Shown: positions 6,683 through 14,640 of the stretch, piece after piece | Numbering within the stretch: position 1 is the stretch's first letter | Layout of the letters: each line of letters begins with the position of its first letter | Origin: SFTH01 sp051878085 | GTDB lineage: Bacteria > Bacillota > Clostridia > Christensenellales > Aristaeellaceae | DNA: 40,151 nucleotides | Assembly: GCA_051878085.1 (NCBI GenBank) | Contig: JBJEJN010000147.1 | Span: 1 to 40,151, forward strand | Reading direction: 5' to 3' | Notes under the pieces: model-generated | Databases searched by the model: none | What the model saw: only the letters and a program-made list of their open reading frames with translations | Told to the model about the DNA's origin: nothing | Program-made: the position numbers and the translations under genes

Positions 6683-7147
6683 ATGGCGAAGAAATTGATT
6701 TCGCGGGCGCTGCACGGCTTCGGCATCACCGTAAGCGTCTGCCTGCTGGTGCAGCTCGTCATCGCCCAGCTTACGGGCAACAGCGTCACGCTCGCCTTTG
6801 GAAGCCACTTCCGCAACGAGGCCGCCGCAGCCCTGGCCCAGCTGGGACTCACGGGCATAGTTGGCGCGGCCTTCGCCTGCGCGGCGGAAATCTTTGAAAT
6901 CGAGCGCTGGGGGTTTCTCCGGCAGGGAATTGTGCACTTTCTGGTCACGGCGGCGGTGTGGATGCCCATCGCATACCTCTGCTGGATGCCGGACTCCCAG
7001 GCGGGAATCCGGATCGCCATCGGGGGCTGGACGCTGACCTACGCGGTCAACTGGACGGTGCAGTACCTGATCTACCGGCACAGAATCGCCGCGCTGAACC
7101 GGAGCATTCAGGCATATCGAAGGAGGGATAATCATGCTGGCAATTGA
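6683..7147 (+). CDS. DUF3021 family membrane protein
   Basis: A 154-residue membrane protein with four hydrophobic segments (about residues 10-33, 47-66, 80-101, 111-132) and a basic tail. It matches the DUF3021 family in size, topology and position: this family almost always follows a LytTR regulator and is thought to inhibit or sense for it at the membrane. ATG 6683 follows AGGGAAGG; an in-frame ATG at 6662 would overlap the LytTR gene. Its last 14 bases overlap the start of the ABC ATPase gene, which points to translational coupling within one operon. Confidence 0.85.
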   Translation: MAKKLISRALHGFGITVSVCLLVQLVIAQLTGNSVTLAFGSHFRNEAAAALAQLGLTGIVGAAFACAAEIFEIERWGFLRQGIVHFLVTAAVWMPIAYLCWMPDSQAGIRIAIGGWTLTYAVNWTVQYLIYRHRIAALNRSIQAYRRRDNHAGN

Positions 7148-7876
7148 GACGCGCGATCTGGTCAAGAAGTACGGCGACCGCCGCGCGGTGGACGGATTGA
7201 ACCTCGAGGTGCGGCAGGGCGAATTGTATGCGCTGCTGGCGTGAACGGCGCGGGCAAGACCACGGCGATCCGCATGCTCAGCGGCATCACGGCCCCAGAC
7301 GGCGGCGACGCGCTGCTCATGGGCCACAGCGTGCGCACCGAGCTGGAGGCGGTCAAGCGCATCACGAACCTCTCGCCCCAGGAGTCGGCGGTGGCGCCGA
7401 GGCTGACGGTGCGGGAGAACCTGGAGCTGATCGCGGAGATCTACGGCCTGCGTTCCAGGGAGGCGCGCGCCCGTGCGGAGCGCTCCATGGAGGAGTTCGG
7501 GCTTGCACAGGTGGCGAAACAGCGCGCCGGGACGCTCTCGGGCGGCTGGCAGCGGCGGCTGTCCATCGCCATGGCGCTGATCACCGAGCCGCAGGTGCTG
7601 TTTCTGGATGAGCCCACGCTGGGGCTGGACGTGCTGGCCCGGCGGGAGCTGTGGGAGCTGGTGCGTTCGCTGCACGGCAGGGTGACGATTCTGCTGACGA
7701 CCCACTACATGGAGGAGGCCGAGGCACTTTCCGACCGGGTGGGCATCCTGCAGGCGGGCAAGCTGCGCGCGGTGGGAACGCCCGGGGAACTGATCGAGCG
7801 CGCGGGCGCGCAGAACTTCGAGGAGGCCTTTGTGGCGCTGGCCGCGCCGAAGGGAGGGCATGGAACGTGCGCATGA
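7134..7876 (+). pseudogene. ABC exporter ATPase gene with a frameshift
   Basis: Reads as an ABC-2-type exporter ATPase of about 247 residues, but in two frames. Translation from ATG 7134 (AAGGAGGG upstream) gives MLAIETRDLVKKYGD...LYALLA and stops at TGA 7242-7244, exactly where the Walker A loop should begin. The frame then continues as GVNGAGKTTAIRML, LSGGWQRRLSIAMAL, LFLDEPTLGLD and TTHYMEEAEALSDR to 7876. One G missing from a GGG run at 7238-7239 explains the break. The downstream half keeps all catalytic motifs except the first residues of the P-loop, whose codons lie on the other side of the shift. It may be a sequencing error, a true mutation or slippage. It overlaps the permease gene by ten bases. 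Confidence 0.85.
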
Positions 7877-8592
7877 TCGCCTTTGCCCGGAGAAATGCCC
7901 GGGAGATCCTGCGGGATCCGCTGTCGCTGGGCTTCGGACTGGGCTTTCCGATGATCCTGCTGGCGCTGATGACGCTGATCCAGCGCAACGTGCCGGTGGA
8001 GATCTTCGAGATGGAATCGCTGCTGCCGGGCATCTGCGCCTTCGGCGAATCCTTCTTCGCACTGTTCTCGGCGCAGCTGATCTCAAAGGATCGCAGCAGT
8101 GCGCTGATGATGCGGCTCAAGAACTCGCCGCTGCGCGCCCGGGACTTCATCCTGGGCTACGCGCTGCCGCTGCTGCCCATGGCGCTGCTTCAGGGCGCGC
8201 TGTGCGTGATTTTCGCGCTGCTGCTGGGGCTTGAACCCGGCTGGAGCATCCTGCGAATGCTGGTTTCTCTGCTGCCCGGGGCGCTGGTATTCATTGCGCT
8301 GGGCCTGATCTGCGGCAGCCTGCTTACCGAGCGCCAGGTGGGCGGAATCTGCGGCGCGCTGCTGACGAACCTGAGCGCGTGGCTGTCTGGCGCGTGGTTC
8401 GATCTGAAGCTCATCGGCGGCGGCTTTGAGACCTTCGCCTATGCCCTGCCCTTCGCAAACGCGGTGGATGCGGCCCGCGCGGCGCTGGCGGGACGGCCTG
8501 CGGGGACGGCGCTGCTCGTGAGCTGTATCTACGCTGCGGGGCTGTGCGCGCTGGCGGTGGTCGTCTTCGCCCGGAGGATGCGCAGGTCGTGA
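7867..8592 (+). CDS. ABC-2 type permease
   Basis: A 241-residue membrane subunit of an ABC-2-type exporter. There are six hydrophobic segments, beginning with DPLSLGFGLGFPMILLALM and ending with LVSCIYAAGLCALAVVVFARRM; the middle contains ALMMRLKNSPLRARDFILGY, a hallmark of the ABC-2 family. The GTG at 7867 is preferred because GGGAGGG lies eight bases before it, although ATG 7873 is possible. It pairs with the frameshifted ATPase just upstream, under probable control of the LytTR-DUF3021 pair. The exported compound is unknown. The TGA stop lies inside the -35 box of the next promoter. Confidence 0.85.
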   Translation: MRMIAFARRNAREILRDPLSLGFGLGFPMILLALMTLIQRNVPVEIFEMESLLPGICAFGESFFALFSAQLISKDRSSALMMRLKNSPLRARDFILGYALPLLPMALLQGALCVIFALLLGLEPGWSILRMLVSLLPGALVFIALGLICGSLLTERQVGGICGALLTNLSAWLSGAWFDLKLIGGGFETFAYALPFANAVDAARAALAGRPAGTALLVSCIYAAGLCALAVVVFARRMRRS

Positions 8593-8617
8593 CAAATGGC
8601 CGGTCTTCTGCTATAAT
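8589..8617 (+). promoter_or_regulatory. Promoter of DUF2284 gene
   Basis: GTGACA (8589-8594), 17-bp spacer, perfect TATAAT (8612-8617) preceded by TGC (extended -10). The -35 box overlaps the stop codon of the permease. Confidence 0.8.
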
Positions 8618-8645
8618 GGAATGGAAATCATTCAGGAGGCCGGAT

Positions 8646-9179
8646 ATGGATCGCGAACGACTGGAGGCGCAGCTTGCGGAGCTGCCGCTGTATCAATACG
8701 CCTTTATCCGCACGGAGGATCTGTGCTTCTCGGAGCGCATCCGCTGGATCTGTGAGCACGAGTGCCCGATGTACGGAAAGACCTGGGCCTGTCCGCCGGC
8801 GGTGGGCAGCGTGGAGGACTGCCGCGCGCGCTGCCTGGAATACGAGGACGCGCTGCTGATCGCCACCATCACCGAGGTCAGCGACATCACCAACATCGAG
8901 GAGACCCTCTCCACCCGCGCGCCCCACGAGGAAATCGCCCGGCAGGTGCTCGATCTGGTGCGGCAGCAGGCGGAAGAGACCATGGTGCTCTCCACCGAGG
9001 CCTGCGCCATCTGTGAAAACTGCGCCTGGCCGGACGCGCCCTGCCGACATCCGGAGCGCATGTTCCCCTGCGTGGAGAGCCACGGCATCGTGGTGACGGA
9101 CCTGGCGGAAAAGACGGGCGTGGATTTCTACGCCGAGGGCAACCTTGTGACCTGGTTTTCGCTGATCTTTTACAGCTGA
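8646..9179 (+). CDS. DUF2284 Cys-rich metal-binding protein
   Basis: A 177-residue cytoplasmic protein of the DUF2284 family, annotated as predicted metal-binding. Ten or more cysteines are grouped as in the family: the cluster CEHECPMYGKTWACPPAVG near residues 37-55, then a CRARC, and a second cluster CAICENCAWPDAPCRHPERMFPC near 118-140. The spacing suggests an iron-sulfur or zinc site, but no catalytic role is established. AGGAGG precedes ATG 8646. It is a single gene with its own promoter and a terminator. These proteins are common in strict anaerobes. Confidence 0.85.
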   Translation: MDRERLEAQLAELPLYQYAFIRTEDLCFSERIRWICEHECPMYGKTWACPPAVGSVEDCRARCLEYEDALLIATITEVSDITNIEETLSTRAPHEEIARQVLDLVRQQAEETMVLSTEACAICENCAWPDAPCRHPERMFPCVESHGIVVTDLAEKTGVDFYAEGNLVTWFSLIFYS

Positions 9180-9226
9180 GGTTGGCGACAAATTTCGGCA
9201 GGTTTTGCTCCGAAAAATTTTGGAAA

Positions 9227-9264
9227 CCCCCGAGCGAAGATTTGCGCCCGGGGATTGTTTTTTT
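9227..9264 (+). terminator. Terminator after DUF2284 gene
   Basis: A CCCCCGAGCG arm and a GCGCCCGGGG arm pair with one mismatch/bulge and are followed after ATTG by a run of seven T residues. Confidence 0.65.
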
Positions 9265-9447
9265 CTGCGGAGTCGGGCAATTTCTGGGAAGCTGATGGCG
9301 CGCAACGCCCCGGACTGCCGACAGATGGGGGCAAGTGTCCGCGAGAACAAAACGAAAACCATTTCGATATACCGAATAATTTATATTAACGATGTGAAAA
9401 AATACACGATTTAACGAACAGTTAAAGGGAAAAGCGGGGCGTATGCC

Positions 9448-9476
9448 TTGACATTATGCAGAAAAAACCGTAATAT
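9448..9476 (+). promoter_or_regulatory. Promoter of livK
   Basis: Consensus TTGACA (9448-9453) and TAATAT (9471-9476) with a 17-bp spacer, 50 bases before the livK start codon. Confidence 0.88.
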
Positions 9477-9526
9477 TTAGTGAAACAGTAAAAAACTGTT
9501 GCTATTCTTTTTTGGAGGCTACGAAA

Positions 9527-10651
9527 ATGAAGAAAGTCATTTCCATGCTGCTGGTTGCAGCCCTCGCTGTGATGATGGGTTCCGCGTGCTTCGCTGAGGA
9601 AGGCACGCTGAAGATTGGCTTCATCGGCCCGCTGACCGGTGCTGCCGCGGTTTATGGCACCTCCTGCCTGCAGGGCGCGCAGATCGCCGTTGATGAGATC
9701 AACGCCCAGGGCGGCATGCAGATCGAGCTGATCCCCCAGGACGACGAGCATGATCCCGAGAAGTCCGTCAACGCCTACAACACCCTGTGGGATGAGGGCG
9801 CGCAGATGATCGTCGGCTGCGTCACCACCGGCCCCTGCAAGGCGGTTTCCGCTGAGGCCTACAACGACCGCATGTTCATGCTGACCCCCTCCGCCTCCTC
9901 CACCGAGGTCACTGCGGGCAAGGACAACATGTATCAGGTCTGCTTCACCGACCCGAACCAGGGCTCCGCTTCCGCCCAGTTCATCGTTGACAACGGCCTG
10001 GCTACCAAGGTTGCGGTGATCTACAACAACGCCGACGCCTACTCCACCGGCATCTACCAGACCTTCGTGGCCAATGCTGCCGAGCTGGGCCTGGAGGTTG
10101 TCTCCACCACCACCTTCACCGACGACACCACCGACTTCTCCGTGCAGCTGACGGATGCGAAGGACAACGGCGCCGATCTGGTGTTCCTGCCCATCTACTA
10201 CACCCCCGCTTCCATGATCCTGAGCCAGGCCAAGGCCATGGAGTACGCTCCGACCTTCTTCGGCGTTGACGGCATGGACGGCATCCTGACCATGGAAGGC
10301 TTCGACACCTCCCTGGCCGAGGGCGTCATGCTGCTGACCCCCTTCGCGGCCGACGCTGAGGACGAGCGCACCCAGACCTTCGTCGCCGCCTATCAGGCTG
10401 CCTACACCGACACCCCCACCCAGTTCTCCGCCGACGGCTACGACGCGGTCTACGCGCTGTACGAGGCCTCCCTGCAGGGCGGCATCACCGGCGACACCTC
10501 CACTGAGGACGCCTGCGAGATCCTGGTCAGCGTCATGCCCGAGATCACCGTCTCTGGCCTGACCGGCGAGATGGATTGGGATGCCAACGGCGAGGTCACC
10601 AAGACCCCCAAGGCGGTCGTGATCCAGAACGGCGTGTACGTCGGCATGTAA
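9527..10651 (+). CDS. livK: Branched-chain-type amino acid binding protein
   Basis: A 374-residue periplasmic-binding protein of the Leu/Ile/Val type (Peripla_BP_6), which captures amino acids for the transporter encoded next. The signal peptide runs to about residue 23 (MGSACFA-EE); the mature protein begins TLKIGFIGPLTGAAAVYG, the typical family start, and contains VGCVTTGPCKAVS, LTPSASSTEVT and FADGYDAVYALYEA-like segments. Although there is a Cys near the cleavage site, the residues before it (GSA) do not make a good lipobox, so cleavage by signal peptidase I is more likely. GGAGG precedes ATG 9527. A terminator-like hairpin follows, so this gene is probably expressed above livHMGF. Exact ligand: not determinable; Leu/Ile/Val or a relative. 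Confidence 0.92.
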   Translation: MKKVISMLLVAALAVMMGSACFAEEGTLKIGFIGPLTGAAAVYGTSCLQGAQIAVDEINAQGGMQIELIPQDDEHDPEKSVNAYNTLWDEGAQMIVGCVTTGPCKAVSAEAYNDRMFMLTPSASSTEVTAGKDNMYQVCFTDPNQGSASAQFIVDNGLATKVAVIYNNADAYSTGIYQTFVANAAELGLEVVSTTTFTDDTTDFSVQLTDAKDNGADLVFLPIYYTPASMILSQAKAMEYAPTFFGVDGMDGILTMEGFDTSLAEGVMLLTPFAADAEDERTQTFVAAYQAAYTDTPTQFSADGYDAVYALYEASLQGGITGDTSTEDACEILVSVMPEITVSGLTGEMDWDANGEVTKTPKAVVIQNGVYVGM

Positions 10652-10687
10652 TTCCGCCGAAAGATGCGCAGAAAGTAGAATTTCTGA

Positions 10688-10729
10688 AGGGAGAATGTCG
10701 CCGAGAGGGGCGTTCTCCCTTTCTCTTTT
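10688..10729 (+). terminator. Hairpin terminator between livK and livH
   Basis: AGGGAGAATG (10688-10697) pairs with CGTTCTCCCT (10711-10720) with one G-U pair, followed by TTCTCTTTT. As the binding protein is usually needed in excess, partial termination here would fit. A TATAAT at 10743-10748 might restart transcription, but no good -35 box goes with it. Confidence 0.75.
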
Positions 10730-10785
10730 AACAGTATACAGCTATAATCAGTAGATAAGAAACTTTTGAACGGGGTGGATGTTAC

Positions 10786-11667
10786 ATGGTCTTTTTGTCC
10801 TATCTGATCAACGGAATCAGTTTGGGAAGCGTGTACGCCATCATCGCCTTGGGCTATACCATGGTTTACGGCATCGCGAAGATGTTGAACTTTGCCCACG
10901 GCGATGTCATCATGGTCGGCGCGTATATTTCCTTCTGTGTGACCCAGTATCTGGGGATGCCGGCAATCGTGTCCATCGTTGCGGCCATGTTCGTCTGCAC
11001 CGTGCTGGGCATGCTGATCGAACGCTTGGCGTACAAGCCGCTGCGCGAAGCGCCGAAGCTCGCGGTGCTGATCACGGCCATCGGCGTGAGCTACCTTTTG
11101 CAGAACTCTGCGCAGCTGATCTGGGGCTCCAACCCGAAGAGCTTCAATTCGCTGGTGAACATTGGCTCCATCCGCCTCTTTGACGGCGCACTGCTGATCT
11201 CCGACGAGGCCATCGTCACCGTGCTGTGCTGCATCATCATCATGGTCGCGCTGACGCTGTTCACCTCCCGCACGAAGATGGGCAAGGCCATGCGCGCGGT
11301 CTCCGAGGACAAGGGTGCGGCGCAGCTGATGGGCGTGGACGTGAACTTCACCATCTCCATCACCTTCGCCATCGGCTCCGCGCTGGCGGCCATCGCCGGC
11401 GTGCTGCTCTGCTCCTCCTACCCGGTGCTCCAGCCCACCACCGGCTCCATGCCGGGCATCAAGGCCTTCACTGCGGCGGTGTTCGGCGGCATCGGCTCCA
11501 TCCCCGGCGCCATGCTGGGCGGCATCCTGCTGGGCCTGATCGAAATCTTTGGCAAGGCCTACATCTCCACGGAGCTGGGCGACGCCATCGTGTTCCTGAT
11601 CCTGATTATCATGCTGCTGGTCAAGCCCACCGGCTTGCTGGGCAAGAAGGTCAATGAGAAAGTGTAA
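10786..11667 (+). CDS. livH: Amino acid ABC permease LivH
   Basis: A 293-residue inner membrane permease of the branched-chain amino acid importer. It begins with LINGISLGSVYAIIALGYTMVYG and the family signature KMLNFAHGDVIMVGAYISF, has eight or nine hydrophobic segments, and carries the conserved cytoplasmic loop with GKAMRAVSEDKGAAQLMGVD that contacts the ATPases. GGGGTGG lies seven bases before ATG 10786. It forms the channel with LivM, whose gene begins nine bases after its stop. Confidence 0.94.
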   Translation: MVFLSYLINGISLGSVYAIIALGYTMVYGIAKMLNFAHGDVIMVGAYISFCVTQYLGMPAIVSIVAAMFVCTVLGMLIERLAYKPLREAPKLAVLITAIGVSYLLQNSAQLIWGSNPKSFNSLVNIGSIRLFDGALLISDEAIVTVLCCIIIMVALTLFTSRTKMGKAMRAVSEDKGAAQLMGVDVNFTISITFAIGSALAAIAGVLLCSSYPVLQPTTGSMPGIKAFTAAVFGGIGSIPGAMLGGILLGLIEIFGKAYISTELGDAIVFLILIIMLLVKPTGLLGKKVNEKV

Positions 11668-11676
11668 GGTGATCGT

Positions 11677-12762
11677 ATGAAAAAGATGAGCAAGACATTC
11701 ATCAACAATGCCATCACCTACGCGCTGGTCATTGTTGCATTCATTGTGATGACGATCCTGCAGAACGCGGGCGTGCTGACCCGCTCCATGAAGGGTCAGC
11801 TGGTTCCGATCTGCGTCTACATCGTCATGGCGGTCTCCCTGAACCTGGTCGTGGGCATCTCCGGCGAGCTGTGCCTGGGCCACGCGGGCTTCATGAGCGT
11901 GGGCGCGTTCACCGGCGTGGTGGCGGCGGCCTGCCTGGCGGGCGGCGTGCCCAGCCCCACGCTGCGGCTGATCCTAGCCATGATCGTGGGCGGCCTCATG
12001 GCGGCGGTGGCCGGCGTGATCATCGGCGTGCCGGTGCTGCGCCTGCGCGGCGACTATCTGGCCATCGTGACCCTTGCCTTCGGCGAGATCATCCGCAACG
12101 TCATCAACTGCCTGTACGTCGCGCTGGACGGAAGCGCGCTGCGCATGTCCTTCAACACCCCCGTCGTACAGGATGCGGCCCGCACTGCGGAGGGCATTCC
12201 CTTCCAGCTGCTCATCAACGGCCCTCAGGGCGCGACGGTCTCCACGAAGCTGGCAAGCTTCACCATGGGCTTTGTGCTGATCATCTTCAGCCTGATCGTG
12301 GTGCTCAACCTCATCAACAGCCGCTCCGGACGCGCCATCATGGCGATCCGCGACAACCGCATCGCGGCGGAATCCGTGGGCATCGGCGTGACCAAGTACA
12401 AGATGATGGCCTTCGTGATCTCGGCAGCATTGGCGGGCATGGCGGGCGCACTGTACTCGCTGAACTACTCCACGGTCACGGCCAGCAAGTTCAAGTTCGA
12501 CACCTCCATCCTGGTGCTGGTGTTCGTGGTGCTGGGCGGCATCGGCAACATCCGCGGCTCCATCATCGCCGCGACGCTCTTGACGGTGCTCCCCGAGCTG
12601 CTGCGTGCGTTCAATGACTACCGCATGCTGATCTACGCCATCGTGCTGATTCTGGTGATGCTGACCACCAACAACCCGCGCTTCAAGCAGCTGCGGGAGA
12701 GTCTTATGGAGAAGCTGCGCCGGGGCAAGGGCGCGGGCAATGAGAGCGAAGGAGGCGTTTGA
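11677..12762 (+). CDS. livM: Amino acid ABC permease LivM
   Basis: A 361-residue partner permease. About nine transmembrane segments are seen, with the LivM hallmarks GISGELCLGHAGFMSVGAF near residue 65, LRLRGDYLAIVTLAFGEIIR, and the ATPase-contact loop GRAIMAIRDNRIAAESVGI. AAGGTGAT precedes ATG 11677. The C-terminal tail is short and basic. The stop codon is separated by two bases from the LivG start. Confidence 0.94.
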   Translation: MKKMSKTFINNAITYALVIVAFIVMTILQNAGVLTRSMKGQLVPICVYIVMAVSLNLVVGISGELCLGHAGFMSVGAFTGVVAAACLAGGVPSPTLRLILAMIVGGLMAAVAGVIIGVPVLRLRGDYLAIVTLAFGEIIRNVINCLYVALDGSALRMSFNTPVVQDAARTAEGIPFQLLINGPQGATVSTKLASFTMGFVLIIFSLIVVLNLINSRSGRAIMAIRDNRIAAESVGIGVTKYKMMAFVISAALAGMAGALYSLNYSTVTASKFKFDTSILVLVFVVLGGIGNIRGSIIAATLLTVLPELLRAFNDYRMLIYAIVLILVMLTTNNPRFKQLRESLMEKLRRGKGAGNESEGGV

Positions 12763-12764
12763 CG

Positions 12765-13613
12765 ATGTCTGAGCAGAAGACGAGAATGGTTCCGATTCCC
12801 AGCCAGGGCATCATCCCGGAGCGCGACCTGAACGCCACGCCCGTGCTGGAGTGCCGCCATCTGGGCATTGAGTTCGGCGGCCTGAAGGCCGTGGACGACT
12901 TCAACCTGACCATCGGCAAGACGGAGATCGCCGGCCTGATCGGCCCCAACGGCGCGGGCAAGACCACGATCTTCAACCTGCTGACCAAGGTCTATCATCC
13001 CACCAGCGGCACGATCCTCTTCAACGGCAAGGAGACCTCCGGCATGAACACCGTGCAGGTCAACCGCGCCGGCATCGCCCGCACCTTCCAGAACATCCGC
13101 CTGTTTTCCACCCTGTCGGTGGAGGACAACGTGAAGATCGGCCTGCACAACTCCATGAAGTATTCCACGGTGAGCGGCATTCTGCGCCTGCCCGGCTACT
13201 GGAAGAACGAAAAGAAGATGCACGAGCGGGCCCTGGAGCTGCTGTCCATCTTCGACATGCAGGACCTGGCAAACCACACTGCGGGTTCGCTGCCCTACGG
13301 TGCGCAGCGCCGCCTGGAGATCGTGCGCGCGCTTGCCACCGGACCGAAGCTTTTGCTGCTGGATGAGCCCGCCGCGGGCATGAACCCCTCCGAGACGGCG
13401 GAGCTGATGGCGAACATCCGCAAGATCCGCGACACCTTCCAGATCGCGGTGATGCTGATCGAGCACGACATGAAGCTGGTCATGGGCATCTGCGAGGGCA
13501 TCGCCGTGCTGAACTACGGCCGCCTGATCGCCAAGGGCACGCCGGAGGAGATCCAGAAGAATCCGGTGGTCGTCGAGGCCTATCTGGGCAAGCAGAAGGA
13601 GGCGGACGCATGA
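12765..13613 (+). CDS. livG: Amino acid ABC ATPase LivG
   Basis: A 282-residue ATPase of the importer. Walker A is GPNGAGKTT, the signature is LPYGAQRRLEIVRAL (in place of LSGGQ, as is normal for LivG), and Walker B is LLLLDEPAAGMNPSE, followed by the H-loop in MLIEHDMKLVMGI. The 25 extra N-terminal residues before LECRHLGIEFGGLKAV are unusual but harmless. ATG 12765 has AAGGAGG ten bases upstream; a TTG two codons earlier is less likely. It overlaps livF by four bases (ATGA). Confidence 0.94.
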   Translation: MSEQKTRMVPIPSQGIIPERDLNATPVLECRHLGIEFGGLKAVDDFNLTIGKTEIAGLIGPNGAGKTTIFNLLTKVYHPTSGTILFNGKETSGMNTVQVNRAGIARTFQNIRLFSTLSVEDNVKIGLHNSMKYSTVSGILRLPGYWKNEKKMHERALELLSIFDMQDLANHTAGSLPYGAQRRLEIVRALATGPKLLLLDEPAAGMNPSETAELMANIRKIRDTFQIAVMLIEHDMKLVMGICEGIAVLNYGRLIAKGTPEEIQKNPVVVEAYLGKQKEADA

Positions 13614-14320
13614 GCCTGCTGAAAGTTGAAAATATCCACGTCTACTATGGCAGCATTCACGCCATCAAGGGCGTATCCTTTGAGGTCAACGAGGGCGAGA
13701 TCGTCACGCTGATCGGTGCAAACGGCGCGGGCAAGTCCACCACGCTGAACACCGTGTCCGGCCTGCTGAAGCCCAAGACCGGCACCATCGAGTTCGAGGG
13801 CAAGAGCATCGTGGGCGTTCCGGCGAACCGGATCGTCTCCCACGGCCTCGCGCTGTGCCCGGAGGGCCGCCGCGTGTTCTTGCAGATGACCGTGCAGGAG
13901 AACCTGGAGATGGGTGGCTACACCCGTCCGGCGAGCGAGATCGAGCCCGGTCTGGCCAACGTCTACGAGCGCTTCCCCCGCCTGAAGGAACGTTACAAGC
14001 AGGTCGCGGGCACGCTGTCCGGCGGCGAGCAGCAGATGCTGGCCATGGGCCGCGCGCTGATGAGCAAGCCCAAGCTGCTGATGCTGGACGAGCCGTCCAT
14101 GGGCCTGGCCCCGATCCTGGTGGAGCAGATCTTTGACATCGTCAAGGAGCTGAACAAGGCCGGAACCACGATCCTGCTGGTGGAGCAGAACGCCCGCATG
14201 GCGCTGTCCATCGCACACCGCGCCTACGTGCTGGAGACCGGTACGATCTCCATGTCCGGCGACGCGCACGAGCTGGCCGAGGACGACCGCGTCCGTAAGG
14301 CCTATCTGGGCGAAAGCTGA
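13610..14320 (+). CDS. livF: Amino acid ABC ATPase LivF
   Basis: A 236-residue second ATPase of the importer. Walker A GANGAGKSTT, signature LSGGEQQMLAMGRAL and Walker B LLMLDEPSMGLAPI are all present, with the H-loop replaced by Gln as usual in LivF (LLVEQNARMAL). Start overlaps the LivG stop (ATGA), which implies coupled translation. It is the last gene of the operon, ahead of a shared terminator with the convergent binding-protein gene. Confidence 0.95.
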   Translation: MSLLKVENIHVYYGSIHAIKGVSFEVNEGEIVTLIGANGAGKSTTLNTVSGLLKPKTGTIEFEGKSIVGVPANRIVSHGLALCPEGRRVFLQMTVQENLEMGGYTRPASEIEPGLANVYERFPRLKERYKQVAGTLSGGEQQMLAMGRALMSKPKLLMLDEPSMGLAPILVEQIFDIVKELNKAGTTILLVEQNARMALSIAHRAYVLETGTISMSGDAHELAEDDRVRKAYLGES

Positions 14321-14353
14321 GCGCGCAGGCAACTGATAAAGCCCGCAAACGCA

Positions 14354-14394
14354 AAAATACCAACCGAACGAACATAAACGGTTGGTATTTTTTG
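14354..14394. terminator. Bidirectional terminator between livF and solute-binding gene
   Basis: AAAATACCAACCG (14354-14366) pairs perfectly with CGGTTGGTATTTT (14379-14391). It has a T run on the plus strand and an A run before it that serves as the T run on the minus strand, so it can stop both convergent transcripts. A related CCAACCG/CGGTTGG hairpin occurs at 40031-40057, also between convergent genes. Confidence 0.88.
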
Positions 14395-14640
14395 CTTACT
14401 GCGTCAGCTTCGGCTACAAATGGCGGTCACTTACGTTTACGCACCGGCCGCACTGCGGCGTTCCGCAGCGGCCGGCAGCGCGCCGTAGGGAATTGTAAAT
14501 TCCCCGGCGGCTGGTCGCGCTTGCCAAAGGCAGTAGCGCGACTGCTATCCATGTAAGCTCCCTTATTTGCATCCTCGCTTCCTTGTCTTGCAGACTTTCT
14601 CAGCGCCTGCAAATCGGTGATTTCGCACGCCTTTGGGCGC
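14395..14640. other. Structured intergenic region between convergent genes
   Basis: No gene is supported. Three stable hairpins follow one another: CCGGCCG...CTGCGG/CCGCAG...CGGCCGG (about 14443-14474, with a 2-nt bulge), GCCG-GGGAATT/AATTCCC-CGGC (about 14482-14509), and GTCGCGCT-TGCC/GGCA-AGCGCGAC (about 14513-14541). On the minus strand these would form the 3' end of the solute-binding protein mRNA before the bidirectional terminator. It could be a 3' UTR stability element, a small RNA or a decayed repeat. Confidence 0.45.

Larger units (their letters stand above)
9180..9526 (+). other. Intergenic region upstream of livK
   Basis: 347 bases without a supported gene. The first part holds a terminator (9227-9264). 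The second part is markedly AT rich against the surrounding coding DNA and contains an inverted repeat TTTAAC-gaaca-GTTAAA (9410-9426) 22 bp upstream of the livK -35 box, a candidate operator, and then the livK promoter. A short ACAGT/ACTGT hairpin (9485-9499) lies in the predicted leader. Confidence 0.6.

Noticed and set aside
10450..11883. 477-codon minus-strand frame across livK, livH and livM
   Set aside because: Spans the boundaries of three real genes and has no recognisable domain; a composition effect.
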